A stretch of 64,000 bases of DNA from Eumeta japonica (taxonomy: Eukaryota > Arthropoda > Insecta > Lepidoptera > Psychidae): the NCBI GenBank assembly GCA_005406025.1, contig BGZK01000883.1:186001-250000 (forward strand). Direction: 5' to 3'. The first letter of the stretch is position 1, and the number at the start of each line of letters is the position of its first letter. The translations under genes and the position numbers were made by a program. Shown one piece after another: positions 1 through 13,300 of the stretch. Below the pieces are notes generated by a model. That model saw only the letters and a list, made by a program, of their open reading frames with translations, was not told the DNA's origin and did no database searches.

Positions 1-94
1 ATGTTATCACGCCAGGTAAAAACGTTACGATACACCTCACACTGACGCCACCTACCGGCGCGTGCGCACGTATTATACAAATTAGTTGGCCGAC

Positions 95-199
95 TCAGTG
101 TGCTGTTAGGCAACAAGTTGTCGAAACTGTTTAGCAAAGGTTATATTGTGATTTTCAGTGGCGAGTGATATTTTTGACAGCTGCCAAACTTTGTCGCAA
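95..199 (+). promoter_or_regulatory. Possible transcription start and non-coding first exon
   Basis: An insect-type initiator (TCAGT at 95-99) is followed by about 100 bases without a long ORF and then a strong splice-donor consensus, CAA|GTAAGTA, with GT at 200-201. Upstream sequence is GC-richer than its surroundings. This could be a 5' UTR exon joined to the acceptor at 13669, which would make it the distal promoter of the PTB-domain gene, but nothing in the sequence proves that link. It could equally belong to another plus-strand transcript or be chance. Confidence 0.25.
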
Positions 200-589
200 G
201 TAAGTAACGTTTGGAATACAAACCTCCGTAACGGACGACACAAAGAAAGTAGCAGTGGATTAAATATTTTAGATCACTATTCAGTGTAAAATATTTACAT
301 ACCTATCGGCAAAACCTAACAAATATTTATTGTTATTGTGTTTAATTAAATCATCGAAATGCAATATAAGTATATTGATCCAGTGCCGCTAATGGCTCGT
401 CGGCAAATCGTTTTGATGGCTATCATAGTTTTAAAGATTAAGATAATAATTATCCCTTGATATGATATAATAAAAGGAAATGACGCTTATGCAAGATTAT
501 TTGTTAATACGTTTGTAACGCACGACCTAAATGACTACTGTACAGTCGGCAAGTGTTGAAGGAGCTACTGGGTACAATTTAGAGTTAAA

Positions 590-905
590 CCGGCCAAGTA
601 CGAGTTGGATTTGCACACGAAGGGTTCCGTAGCGCTGTACAATATTTTAATATACATATTTTGAAAAATAGTTCAGTGAAATGAAAAACACACGTTTCTT
701 GTATGGGGACACCCTTTAATTTTTAACTTTATTTTATTTTTATTATTTGTTGCTACAGCGGCCATAGTCATATATACTCTGTAAATTTCAAATCTATCTA
801 TTACGGTTTAAAAGGTACAGCCTTGAGACAGACGGATGGACAGCGGACGCTTAGTAACAGGGTCCCGTTGGCAACCCTTTGTGTACGGATCCCTGAAAAT
901 AGGAA
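590..905 (+). repeat. Dispersed lepidopteran repeat copy
   Basis: The copy starts with AAGGGTTCCGTAGCGCTGTAC-like sequence and ends with a run of GACAGACGGATGGACAGCGG, then GGGTCCCGTT and CCCTTTGTGTACGGATCCCT. This end is a common dispersed repeat of lepidopteran genomes. Related ends occur in reverse orientation near 2505-2610, 4075-4150 and 12875-12960. No coding sequence was recognised in it. Confidence 0.45.
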
Positions 906-1962
906 TAGGGATTAAAATTTTTTTAAACGTTCGCAATCTAGTCGATTGCAGTTTTTAAGCCAGACTCCTTTTGACAGGTTTAAATAATGGGTAACACATT
1001 TTTTTTAATGGAAATACAAAAAAAATGGTTTTACCTAGAAAATTGTATTATAATTATACGAATGTTACAATGCCAATGAAATTAAGGCACTTTGACGGCA
1101 TTTTGACGAAACTTTACATACATTAAAAGTATAAGTTTGTGTCCATAAAGTGATTTTTGTTACATATCTATATCTATACTGTTCATGTAGAGGCTTCGTA
1201 TTTATTACATTTACTTTTTATTCTGTTATTAATCTAATACCATTATAATAATATTAATTAATAATGATATGAATTTGAATAAAACGCAATAATTTCGAGG
1301 GAAAGTATTAAATGACATACGTTTAATATATTTGAAAAACCATAAGTATGTTCTCTTATCGCATAAAATCAGATTCATAATGGGCAATATTAAAAGGTCC
1401 AGTTAAAATTGAGAAGAAGTGTACCGCTCGGTGTGAAGCCAGCGACAAAGCGCCATCGTCAACTTTCGCTCAATTTGGCAAGGTAACGCAATCTCTAACA
1501 GAATTCCCGTCCGCCTTATCGCCTTATCTCCAGATAAAAATAAAGCCCAGCGGCGCGATAAGAGCGCCGCGGCCGCCCCGCCGCGCACTAAACGCAGTAC
1601 TCCGGGCGCCGGCTGATTGTGACGTGGCCTGACTTTGAATAATCTTTAGCCAGATTTTTGATGCTGATGGATTGAGAATGATTAGTTTTCTGATCGCCAT
1701 CATCGTGTCGCTCGAGATACCGTCACCACCATCGTGGTGGTACGCTTCATAGACAATTTTTCACCACGCACGATGGTGCTTTGAAATGATTTACCATCAG
1801 CGACATTCCCGATAACCTTCGACGAAGGCTTCTACAAAAAAGAACGTTCTCCTATTTAAAAGGCCGCCAGCGCCCTAGTAACATTCCTAAGGTTGTGGAT
1901 GTTTATGGGCGGCGGTGACTATCTGTTATTTAATAGACCACATGTTTGTGCCGTGTTATATG
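906..1962. other. AT-rich non-coding stretch with a CpG-rich patch
   Basis: No gene was recognised. A short GC/CpG-rich patch at about 1550-1625 (GCGCCGCGGCCGCCCCGCC) stands out from AT-rich flanks and could be a promoter-like patch or part of an old repeat. The open frame across it on the minus strand (1403-1588) has no recognisable domain. Confidence 0.3.
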
Positions 1963-2013
1963 CTACGGTACCCTACATAGCCAGCGCATGCTATGCTATG
2001 TAGGGATCCGTAG
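1963..2013. repeat. 19-bp imperfect inverted repeat
   Basis: Arms at 1963-1981 and 1995-2013 are reverse complements except for two adjacent bases (GGTACC on the left against GGATCC on the right), around a 13-nt loop. It may be the core of a short fold-back element or a chance hairpin. Confidence 0.6.
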
Positions 2014-2504
2014 TTGCCCGTCACAATATGCGGACTTAAAGAGGGCTTTTTGTTTGATGCTATGAACCTATTCATTGGCTTCACGGTTTAAAGGCTAATA
2101 AAGTCTAAAACGGGCCCACATAGGACGGGTGCTAAGGATGTTATGATTTTATATTTCCATAATTTTACGTGATATATAAATTTATTTTTATTACCCATTT
2201 TACACGACCAACAACGTCATCTAAACAATTTTAAATGGAATTTTTACGAAATGTTTGTTTCTTACTTCTCCAAGTACTTACATTTTATAAGTCGGTCGGC
2301 TATTACACGTTCAATAATAAAGCTTATGTAACTGTAATAGGTCTCCTTTTTACTTCATCACATGGAGTATTGCCGCAATTTTTTTTACATGTAAAAGAAT
2401 AACCAATTAGCTGGCAGGGAAGGGAACCAATTTTTTCCAGACTTTTTCTATCGCTTTGTTTGTGTCTTGTTGATATGTATACTAATACTAAATTACAGAT
2501 TTCT

Positions 2505-2610
2505 AACACTAAGAATATCTGAGCTAAGCCACGGACAACACACAGACAGACAGACGAAAGGACGGGCAGACGTGGCGGAACTACAAGGGTTCTTAAGAAA
2601 CTCTAAAAGG
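2505..2610 (-). repeat. Dispersed repeat end, reverse orientation
   Basis: The ACAGACAGACAGACGAAAGGACGG tract next to AAGGGTTCTTAAGAAACTCT resembles, in reverse, the terminal part of the 590-905 repeat. It is a short, diverged copy. Confidence 0.35.
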
Positions 2611-4074
2611 AAAAAACTTTCAATAACTTTGTTATAAATATGCAAGTCAGTCGTTGAGGGGAACTGAATTTTATTTACAAATCGATCGATCTTTAAACGA
2701 ACTCATAAGTTTAAGTATAGGGTTGAACGAAGTCTAGTCGAACCAGATGTATGAAATGGACATACCTTATACTAGGCCCTAAATATTCTTCTAGGAAACA
2801 ATTAATCGAAATCGCTTTAGCACTTTTTGTGAAGAGCGTCGCTGCATGGCCATTGATTGCAGGGTATCGCCCTCGAACAAGGTATCGGGTTGTATTCTGA
2901 GCATGAGTAAACTGACAAATTTGTTTTCTAACAAATCAAATTAAAGCACTCGCTCCGTGCATCGCAAACCACGCTAAGCCTTCGACCCCGGCCACCGACA
3001 GCACCGACCGCGCTGGACCAGCTTGGGCGTCGGTGATCTTCGATCCGAAATAATAACATTATTCTAAGGTATACGTCAGAAACTGGGAAGATCGACTCGA
3101 CAAATACTTTTTGTGCGGCTCGCACACCGACGCTTTATGAAGATTACAAAAGGTTAAAATTAAAAAAGTGTCAGCTTCGCGCCGGAAGGTACCTTGTTCG
3201 AAGCTGACCCCGAGCGGATTGGCCAATAACGTTTTATCGCGAGGTACCTTGCTACGTTAAGCCGTAGGCTCCGGCCAAACCCGCACCGGTCGAGCGTGAC
3301 CGTATTGAGATTCCCTTCAGTCCGTAATAAACAGATCGTGGGACGGTTTAGTGAGACGGTATACTTCAGCAGTGGGACGGTTTAAAATCATATCGACAAT
3401 ACAAAACGACGACAACAAGCAATAAAATATCGAAATTTACACAAATTGTATTCTTCAAAATACACAAAAGTGTCTCAGCAAATTTATTATTAAAACATAA
3501 CAAAACTCAAGTCAGAAACGTTAATTGTCGTTTGAAAATTCTTTGATTTTCGCATAGAAGTCTAGCAGTGAAACTTCACTGACCATTCCATGACATTCGC
3601 TCGTCGTGAAGATACCAATAACATCGTAGCACGATTCCAACTCACGACATTTTTTTATAATGAATGTTAACGGGCCTAAGTCACGATCGGAAGTTTTCTA
3701 TTAGAAGAAAATCGGCCAAACGCGAATTGTAACTGTGTGAATTGGGTTCCGTAGTACATACATTACACACAAATATGCTCTAATAAATTTCTTCAGTAAA
3801 GCACAAATACAAAAATGTTGAAAACATACCCGGTTATTCGTTTTCATATTAAATCGAGTCTTTAATATATTATAGCTTCAACCTATTAATGTCAGTTGCC
3901 AAAATTCTACGTAGTGGATACTATTGAAAATAAAAATAAAATTAAAATTCGTATAATTTCATGAACCACTTCTAAGACTGACCAGTAAAAGCTGCACAAT
4001 GAATCCATCCTAAATTTGAGCACAAACGATCATTTGGCACTCGAATCATTATAGTAAATAAATAATGAACAAAT
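2611..4074. other. Non-coding stretch
   Basis: No gene was recognised. Near 3169-3208 a 10-bp dyad (GTCAGCTTCG / CGAAGCTGAC) flanks a KpnI-like GGTACC, and the words GGTACCTTG and GTGGGACGGTTTA recur between 3187 and 3385, suggesting an old duplicated segment. Short open frames here carry no domain signal. Confidence 0.3.
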
Positions 4075-4150
4075 CAGCAGTGACAGACAGACACGAGTTT
4101 AAAGGTTCCGTTTTTTTTCCCCATCCGATTTCTGAAACCCTAATTGTCCC
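4075..4150 (-). repeat. Dispersed repeat end, reverse orientation
   Basis: TGACAGACAGACACGAG followed by AAAGGTTCCGTTTTTT resembles the terminal segment of the 590-905 repeat in reverse. It is short and diverged. Confidence 0.35.
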
Positions 4151-5330
4151 TTTTCTAGAAACAAACATAACACCAGTTCGTTAAACTTTCTGATGGATAT
4201 TTTCCGTGAGTCTGATAGTTTATTCATTCGCGCAGGCGCGTAACTCTTACTCCTCTTGTAAATGTCAACAGTAAATAGAATATAATAGGAAGTCTCATAG
4301 AACAGGTTCATTTGCGATAGTGGCCAGTCCTCGACTTATGATAACGGGTGGCTGATAACACGTGACTCATGTACCGTATGGTCGAGAGAGATATCGATTT
4401 CTTCATGCCTTTACGCTTAGGATCACTGAATAATGTAGAAAATCAATTGTTTTCATTTAATGTTCTTCGCAAATAAGCTTTGAAATCTTACCTCAAAATT
4501 TTAAAATAAAATTAAAATAATAGGTTAATTAATAACTATGTTTCATCTCAATCTTAGAATGAATAGCGAAGACAAACCCTGAAAACTGAACTAGTTTTAT
4601 GCTGCAAAAGCAGCTTTTTATTTTTAAAGACTACATTCAGTAGCAGTCGGAAGTTGAACACCGACTAGTTACGCATAAAAATATAAGATAATGAAATTGC
4701 GTAACCAAGTTGCCCATCGTGATGATTAGATCATATCTTAGGGCGAGTCTTGTAGCCAACGATGTTTAGGCGATAGTTATGAAAATAAATATAGCCAAGG
4801 AGCAAACATATTTTTAAATTAATAAAATCATAATAATAAATATAACATAAATAGCCGAAATCATCAAATATTCTTGTACAAATGCTGTCAGACCATATCA
4901 AGGATGTTATGATCTTATAAGTCTAAAAAGAAAAGAGTTTAATAAAAAAAATATTATTTATTCTATTGTTTGGATTACAAATTATCAAGACAATAACCGT
5001 TATTGATGTTCTCCGCTCTGCGATTGGTAAATAAATATTTGACACATTCATAAACAAATTACAATTGTTATGATCTAGAAAGTTTTTAGTTATAACACTT
5101 TACCAGACTATTAAACAAAAGAAAACCAATATAAACAAATAAACCGATTAAACAAAGTAAATATGCAACATATCAGTAAAAAAATGCATTCCCTTACCAC
5201 TTTGGCACTGGATTACGAAAAGACTTCTAAAATTGGTGATGCAGATGCTTATGAATGCTACGACTTACAAATAAGCTGCAGCACGTACAGCTCGTAAGTG
5301 GCGCATTAATTGTTGCCGATTGTGTAGCGG
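4151..5330. other. AT-rich non-coding stretch
   Basis: Very AT-rich; no gene, RNA gene or recognisable element was seen. Confidence 0.4.
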
Positions 5331-5834
5331 TTGCGGCAACAAATTCGACAAATGAAAGTCCTCGTCGCACCTACTTCAACCTTTTACATCGTATTTAACG
5401 ACAGAGCCTCATTTTCGGCATCGGCTATTACACATGCTAGGTTTATATCTCTTCTCGCCGTGGCTACTTACCTTCGCTTAAGATTACTTAACATTTGGCC
5501 CTTCTTTAATAAGGCTACCGATTCGTCTTCTAGGGCAAACCTCGCCGATCCTTCTACCACAAATATGTGCTCTACATATTTGCTTCGTTAGTCTACTTCA
5601 TTTATCCTTACCGTGTGGCAAAACCACCGCAATTTTTTTCTTCAATTACGATACCTTCTATCAGACCACACCGCTCTCTGGCGTCACTGCTTCTACATCC
5701 ATCTTTCGAAGACACTTCATACACACCACACATATCGCATCTCCACTTCATTCTCATTCTACGTTCATATTTCTTCTCCCGCAGCTGTCGGTGTTGCACG
5801 GGAGTTAATCGCTAATCACTTGTATATGCAATAG
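5331..5834 (-). pseudogene. Non-LTR retrotransposon reverse-transcriptase C-terminus, decayed
   Basis: Read on the minus strand from about 5799, the translation shows MKWRCDMCGV, then DARERCGL and, after frame changes, RLTKQICRAH and RRRIGSLIKEG. This order of motifs is that of the extreme C-terminus of insect endonuclease-reverse transcriptases (RTE-like), where a MCGV helix is followed by D-RERCGL, a LTKQIYRA segment and a G+RR region. Frameshifts and stop codons separate the blocks, so the copy is dead. The overlapping plus-strand open frames at 5331-5591 and 5567-5834 are shadows. The element class rests on remembered family motifs. Confidence 0.6.
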
Positions 5835-8010
5835 TTCAGAATAAAAATGAATTAGCTCATTTTTAATCGGCCGGCTTATGCTTTCGCCCGCTCGAATCAG
5901 TGCATTTACAAGGCAATACAGTCCTGGTGGACTTTGTCAAATAAAATAGCTAAAGGCGGAAAAACAAAAGATGCTTTTTTTATTTCGTGGGCATGATTCG
6001 AGAAGCGATTTTTTTCAAAATTCATCCCTTCGAGGGAGAACGGGGTTGCAAACATTTTTGCGGAGAATAAAAAAAATGTCGTACTTTTTTAATTCACTAC
6101 ACGTACTCATTCGCGTAATTAACGGTCTCCTTAATTCGATCTTCTGTTTCCTTAAACTAAAGAAAGTTGCAACAAATAGCATATATACAAAATTATCTAA
6201 TACCCTTTAATGATACAAATGGCTTGTTTATTTTAGTGTTTTTTGAGATGAAACTCATAAACGAAAATGGGTGGCTATGTTGTGCGTGTAATAAATAAAA
6301 AAAACGATGAAACTATTTGAATTTTTGCATAAAAGCATTTTGACACAAAACATTTAGTATTTCATTTAAAGGGTTAAACATATTTCTTTTCTTCTTCTTC
6401 CTTTTGGCGTAGATATTCGGGGTTGTATACGCGGGGCTATGTCAAATAATTTGAATTAACTAGACATGTAGTGTTTTGTGCCCACAAGCACTGGAATTCA
6501 GTTTATCGTTCTTATATGCCAGAATCCAAAATTTTGAAGCAATTTTCCATTTGGTATACAAATTACCAGTAAATAAGTGCAGGATAAGAATAATACAAGA
6601 AAAAAAAATGGTTGGAAGAAAAAAAGTAGCAAGAAATACAGGAACAGATAAGATCTCGAACCGGTTTAATAGTTGTTATGCCAGAAACTGAATTTGGGAA
6701 CACAAATGATGGTAACACCAGCAGGCGATTTTTTAAGAACCCAGAGTTAGCCTCCGAAATCACTGGTATTGACGTTAAATTAATTTTTAGGTTAAAATTC
6801 ATATTAGAGGATATATAATATATATAGTGACATAGAATAAATACTGTAAAATATGATGAATACGCTATCAATACAGCCAAATTGTATATAAATCTGTATG
6901 GATGACATCCAATGAGTCCTACTATACATCAAATTTTAATCTATAGTGCGAGCATCATAGAGAATTCCATATTGCCTGTTGGCCAACTCCCCGAAGAGGC
7001 TGCGACGGCTCGTAATAAACATTGTCGGTCTTACCGACAAAACTCCGGTCGAAAATATACGAGAGGAGAATGTAATTTACGTATTTATCAAAGGCTTCTG
7101 TTAACTTCTGACCCTCTGATAAGTTGTGTGAGGAAAATTAAAAAATATCACGCAAGGCATTTCTACCTGAAATAATCGAAATTTTAATTTGTGCAGACCT
7201 AAATTCTACGTCGGAGCAGAGAGAAGGGTCAAAACATAACATTAGCAACTGACAAATATATACTCATTATATTTATACGACATATTTTTTAAATAAGATT
7301 ATTGTGAACAAAATATTTTTTGATCTAATATGGTTTAGATGCAGGTTTATGTCGATTTTATGTACTGTATGTTTTGGTTTTAATGCAGCAATTTTGAATA
7401 CTGAAGGAGTTTTTTTCATTTATTGTACCATTTAAAAGTAATTTAGCCCAAAAAAAATTATGGCCTCCTAAATATTAAAAAATTACTTATGTACGTCAGT
7501 TTTTTAAATGACACTTTAAAAGATGCGATGTTAAAACTTTTCATTTCTTTGAACTAAAATTTTCATAGATTTTTTTTAAGCGAAGCGACTTGACGGTTGT
7601 CTAATGAGCACTACGTGTTTCTCTTTAAGGTGCGGAGCACTAAAGGTATATAAGCAGTTGTCGATAAGTTTAACGCATGAACTTCATCTAAATCCGTGTA
7701 GCGGGCCTTTTGATCAGCGAATGACGACAAACAGAGTAACGCCTGCCGGTGACTAACTTATAAGACGCGACGGTATAGAAGATCGGACGTAATGTACATT
7801 ACAGCTTTGGAGTACAAGTTCTAAGTTGAAAAAAAAAGCCTTGTAACGCTGTATACTTATGCGTTCGCTTAACACGGCCGAGTGCGCGTGCGACTTAGGG
7901 TCGGACCCCACAAAGGTCTCAGCACCTGTTCGTGTGGGAAAATACGTTTCGGTGTGAATAAATCGGAGCATTTGAGTTACAAGGAACTTCATATTATTGA
8001 CTTGTAAATT
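5835..8010. other. AT-rich non-coding stretch
   Basis: No gene was recognised. Several open frames of 70-105 codons on both strands (for example 6563-6880 and 7753-7992) have no domain signal, no supporting splice sites and biased AT composition; they are taken as chance. Confidence 0.35.
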
Positions 8011-8016
8011 GTAATC

Positions 8017-8040
8017 TATATATATATATATGTGTGTGTG

Positions 8041-8077
<37 letters not shown>
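8017..8077. repeat. Compound (AT)n-(TG)n microsatellite
   Basis: An (AT) run of about 14 bases passes directly into (TG)n from 8031 to 8077, interrupted once by TGTGCGTG. Confidence 0.95.
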
Positions 8078-8078
<1 letters not shown>

Positions 8079-10069
8079 AGTTAAGAAGTACCAAACGTAG
8101 AGCTTCGACGAAGGGACACGGAATGACTTGTAGGTAGTTTTAGTTTTATTTTTTTGAGTTGCCCACAACCTTTTTCTCCATAAGCCATATTTAACGCTCA
8201 GATGTGCGCATATTGCACCTAGTATTCATCAAAATGAAATTTACAAATGAAAGAGCGTGGTCGTCTCATAATAAAACACCGTGATTTTTTTATATTAAAT
8301 ACGTACATTAATTAAATATATTATTATGTTAATTGTATGTAGTGTAGAAGTGAGATTTCTGAGAGGTTAGAAAATAGATTAAGGTTTCTTAAAAGTATGA
8401 GCCATAGCTCATTCGATTCGGGACGCAATTTTAATAAAGATGTAATTTTTTTCTGTTCCACAAATAAAAATTGCTATTGTTGTGAACAAAAAACAACAAA
8501 AAGAAAAGGGGCCTCCATTTTTGGCAATAACTCAAAAAGTTTAAAAGATAACGCAAATTAAAAAAAAAGTTCTTAAAGCGTAGAAGCAAACCTATTTTCA
8601 GCGTTAAATTAAATTTATAAATAACGCCGATGCAGTTTTGATAGTTAAAACTTTCTATTCAAAATTTCCTCCTTTTTAAGAAGCTTTTTATCGAATTTCG
8701 CAATATCGGTTTCAACAGCAGGCGTTAGAAAGCGTTTTCATATAACTCCTTTTGTTAGGCGCAAGCGCATAATATTTTACATTGTCGCGGTCTGAATTGT
8801 CGCGAAATCGACTTGTGGTCTATGAGTTTTTCTTTTCAAGTAAAAAACTCATCACGCCAACCGTAAGTCACCACCGCCATGTGGTCGATGCAGGATTTTT
8901 AATATTTTAATATACCTTCATGTATTCCGACAGCAATTCGAGCTACGTGAACAGTGATTTTGCATAAAATTTCATATCGATATATATGCAAAATAAGAGC
9001 ATGAAAATGATATAGTGCAAGATAAAATGACACCCCTCACCCACATTTAAGGTTACGGAAAAATAAAACTTCCCGACTAATTACTTTAATAGTTGCAATA
9101 TTTTATGTAATGCATTTATTACATAATTATTACGTTTTATTAATTTATTTATTCACTTCCATCATTACCTACAAAAGATAAAATATTATTGTGTATAATA
9201 ATCAACGATATATTTGTACTTTTTTATCTAAATTGATATTCTTAAATAAATTTTCAGTTAAAAGTTGACTCGATGAAAGAACATACTCTAAAAGCAGAAG
9301 AGTTATGTATATAGCAAAGACTATACAATACGCTCTTTAATTGACGACATATGACCTTATATCACTGGGGACCTCTGCCGTGACTGGGTCGATTGTGCTG
9401 CCCTCTTTTTCGTTACGATTGTCTTAACAAATTTACAAACTCACCGTCGCTAAAGAAGTTACACTTCGATTAAACTTAACACTCAACAGTAACAGTACTA
9501 AAAACAAGTACTTAAGCATAAGAAGGACCACAGCGACGTTTGAATGAACATCGTCAAGGGAACTTTATAAAAGTGACAAATAATTTGCTAGAATTGTGCT
9601 CTCGCCAATTATAACTATTAAATTAATTGTAAAAAGTGTCAGTGTCTTCATTTAGCGATCAGTACGCGTTAATTTTTGACACGATTTAGTAATGTAATAT
9701 ATAAGTACGAGTATGTATATAAAATTAAAACGATTTTTCTTTGTCCGGGCGTCAATTGAAAAATACAGAACGCATCGGGGCACGGGACTTTGACTATTCG
9801 CTGCGAAATCGGTTGGTTTTAAGCTAATTAGTTTTTGAAATTCCATACACTTTTAACCAATTTTTGAAATCTACACACATAAACCATAATGTCCAACAAA
9901 TAGAGTCGCTGAACGTTACTTTCTTTATAAATGTTGTAACATCTATTTACGAATTTCTATTAAAAACAAACGGCCAATGTCATTTGCAGGTCTTCGCTTA
10001 ACGTAAGCTGGGGCAAAGGAGAGAGGAAATGTGTCAATCGCCAAAAATTATGTATTTTCTAGATTTATG

Positions 10070-10073
<4 letters not shown>
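8078..10073. other. AT-rich non-coding stretch
   Basis: No gene was recognised. A small 9-bp hairpin (TGAGTTTTT / AAAAACTCA) occurs near 8825-8852. The rest is AT-rich without recognisable elements. Confidence 0.35.

Positions 10074-10129
<56 letters not shown>
10074..10129. repeat. (TA)n microsatellite
   Basis: An almost pure TA dinucleotide array of 56 bases, able to fold on itself and likely to vary in length. Confidence 0.95.
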
Positions 10130-10133
<4 letters not shown>

Positions 10134-10340
10134 TTATTTACGTATTTGTGTATGTATATCGTCTGTGGACTCCAAAACGGCTGGGCCGATTTTAATGTAA
10201 TTTTCATGAAATCTTCAGATTAGCCATTCGGGTGAAGTTTGGTAGCGATTGGAATATTTTCTTTAGTTTTTCAGCATTTCTGTGTCATACTTTCCCTACA
10301 AATTAATATATTTCTTTGCTTGAACATAGCAAGGCGCTAT
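10130..10340. repeat. Dispersed repeat-like segment
   Basis: The segment contains GTCTGTGGACTCCAAAACGG, GGGCCGATTTTAATG and GGTGAAGTTTGGTAGCGATTGG, wording typical of high-copy non-coding repeats in insect genomes, and sits directly against the TA array. No coding sequence was seen; the element class is not determined. Confidence 0.4.
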
Positions 10341-12874
10341 GCTTATAGATATCTGCTAACACTTGTCACATGACCGCTCCCAACCATCTACCAGAAGTCC
10401 TCTAGCTACTGATAATTAGTGCTGGCCGCGCGCAGCCGGAGCGTGTCCCTAGCTATTAATATAATGATAGGCTGGAAATTGGTCATATTTTTATACAAAA
10501 ATGTAGACTCCGCGCATCGCTAACTTGTCTAGACACGGTTAGACGACGCACTAGATTGAGCGACCTGTCACCTGTACGTAACGAGTTGTAGGTTTCTTAA
10601 TCTATTTTTTTATCCTCGCCGCTTTAATATAGAACTAAAATTTAAATATTCAAGGCGAAATGACACGTATCTATCAATATAGCTGTATATATTCTTATAA
10701 TACTTAAGTATATATACATAAGTACCTGTTTTTATTTATTTATCATCTATATACTTTGTTTTTATTTCTGTACTCTGAGAATTGTAACACCTATCGTTGT
10801 TGTCGTTCGTTACATTGAATTTTTTCATTGTAACGTCACAAAACTATTTACATTTTGTTTGCGCAGATGTTTCTCGACAAACAGCACCAAGAACTGACAG
10901 AAACTATGCAAAATAGGTCGTGATGTAGGTTAGATTATTGACATTACCGGAATACAAGTTATTAATTCTATTCTTTACATGTCATTTCATGTTATTAACA
11001 TTTATTACTAGACGTCGTTCTGAATATTTTTATATTATTCTTTGCTTGAATGTTGTGTTGTTCACGACTTTGTGTAAATCGTATCACGTATCGGTTATTT
11101 TATTATCTCATCATTTATTAGAGGAACGTATATTTATTATGATCATTTATTTCGAGATAAAAATAGGGGTTATCACGAAATTCTTATAACACAAACACAA
11201 CTAAGGTTTAGACACCGGAAATTGGTGTATTAACAGAAAAAGCATCAACTGCAGTCTAGAAATTTTTAATAAGAAATTTAATCAACATGTTGCTGTTCCA
11301 GAGCCTTGATTTTAAAAGGTTATTTATTTTTCTTTTATGAGAAAAATTTATATCTAAATGTATTGCACTAACTTTTACTTCAACAGAAAAATTACGATCA
11401 TGTCATATAGTGATAAATTTATAATATAATTTATACTGTAGCATGATTGAACATATATATTTTTATTCAGATTGTCGAACAATGACATTCATATTTGATA
11501 TTTGTTAACAGTAATCTTCAATATCTTAACCGAAACGTAAATGTCTTATTTTGAAATAGCAAGGTACAGTGGACGTAAATAACAAAATTGCATTTCGTTA
11601 TTCCCCGCCTCAGAAGTACTATTCATTTCAGTAGGACCATTATCGAAACTTATTTGGTTTGTTTCATGATACGCAAATCCCAACTAAAATAATTGTTCAT
11701 CGTACGCACCGCCGCCAGAGGTCTGCATAAATGCGTTTCTTGAGCAATGCAGTTCTGTGACTATGCACCAGTTCGCTGACGGTACTCATTATGCGTTTAT
11801 CGGTGTTCGTTGAAATATTTAACGTAAGCCTTCTTAGAATCCGTCCACACTCGACTTTTGTTAGATTATGATCGACGCATGTACGTTTTAGTGCATTTTG
11901 TTGTATTGTCATAAATAATTATGCGCTTACGCAATAAACGACGTCGAAAACGATAAATTATTGATAACTTCGTTTAAGGCCACTGCTCGTATTCTATCGG
12001 AAATATTTATAAGGTGAACGAGTTGATTTTTTTTAAATGTCGACCAATTGATTACAAATATACTTTGGAGTAGAAGACAAATATTACATTTCCATTTCTA
12101 CGTTTTAATGAATATGAACTTAGAGAATAAAAAATTTGATATTTCATTTAATGTGACATATTAAAAAAAGACGTTTTTGTAATAATCAACTGAAATCACT
12201 GATTCAGAAAAAATAAAAAGGGGAGAACCGTACCTTTTTTTAATATTAAAAACATAATATTTAATATTTAGAGGCATTTTTTTTAATTTAATATTACTTA
12301 CGCATGTTCATCACCGTGTATTCTTTAATGCAGTAATATTCTTCTTAATAATGCTTATACATATTTCTTAAACTGTTTATTATCCAGATTTAATATTTTT
12401 TTTTAATTTTTCTTATAAAACATACATTTACTCCTATCATTTGCAAAATCTGAATATTGAACTAGCATTTTTTATATTTACTTCTAATATTCGCATTTTT
12501 TATACTTATTTCTAATATGTATAATTTTTATATGTATTTTTAATTTCAGAGTCAATAGTCTTCCGTAATTCATTGATATTTTGTAGGACGCACATCATAT
12601 TTTCATACGTATATTGACATACTGCTGCGGGGATATTCGATTTTTTTTTAAATATTGTAAACAAACTCTAGATTTGAACTTGTATATGCCTTAAATATGC
12701 CAGTAAAGGAGTCTGGTATAATTTCTTTAGTATTCATGTATACAATTTTCGCCAAAAACAACACACTATAATCCACAAAGCAAATTAAGTAGCCGAAGTA
12801 TATTCTCACGGTTTTTTCGCCGTTAAATGCACCCAAATCATAGTTCACTATAAAACAGATAGGTGTTTTTTTTA
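10341..12874. other. AT-rich non-coding stretch
   Basis: No gene was recognised. Open frames at 10938-11189, 11697-11912 and 12648-12899 have no domain or splice support. Confidence 0.35.
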
Positions 12875-12960
12875 GGGTTTCATATGCAAAGAATGTCAAC
12901 TACAAAGAACCCTACTACAATGAATCCGTCTGTCCGTCCATCTGTCGCGAGGCTGCATCT
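12875..12960 (-). repeat. Dispersed repeat end, reverse orientation
   Basis: AAGAACCCTACTAC followed by CCGTCTGTCCGTCCATCTGTCGC resembles, in reverse complement, the GACAGACGG...ACCCT end of the 590-905 repeat. Confidence 0.4.
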
Positions 12961-13079
12961 TTTAAATTGTGACAGGTAAACGTTTGAAATTTTCGGAATG
13001 TACATTACTATAGCCCCCATAAAAACAAATAGTAAACATAAAATTTAGTCGATACTTGAGACGTATCGCGATATTGAGT

Positions 13080-13300
13080 CGATACTTGATAGTGCGGGGA
13101 CTCGCCCTTCGAATGCCCCTCGTGCGGGTGTCCGGGCGTCTAGTGGACCCGTAGTGTTGTTGTTTTGTACGAAAACCGAGTCGCCCCGCACTGGCCCGCG
13201 TTTCCCGTCTCTCGTACGTCCGCGCGTCAGACGTCACTTTCCTTGGCCGCCGGCTAGCGTCCGAATGACGTCTCCCGCATCTGTTAATTGACTTTTGATG
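13080..13300 (+). promoter_or_regulatory. CpG-rich patch, possible proximal promoter of the PTB gene
   Basis: About 200 bases of clearly higher GC and CpG content than the flanks, with two TGACGTC-like (CRE/ATF-type) sites (CAGACGTCAC near 13230 and ATGACGTCTC near 13265). It lies 370-590 bases upstream of the acceptor of the first coding exon. This suggests a proximal promoter or first exon, but no initiator or donor could be assigned with confidence. Confidence 0.3.
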
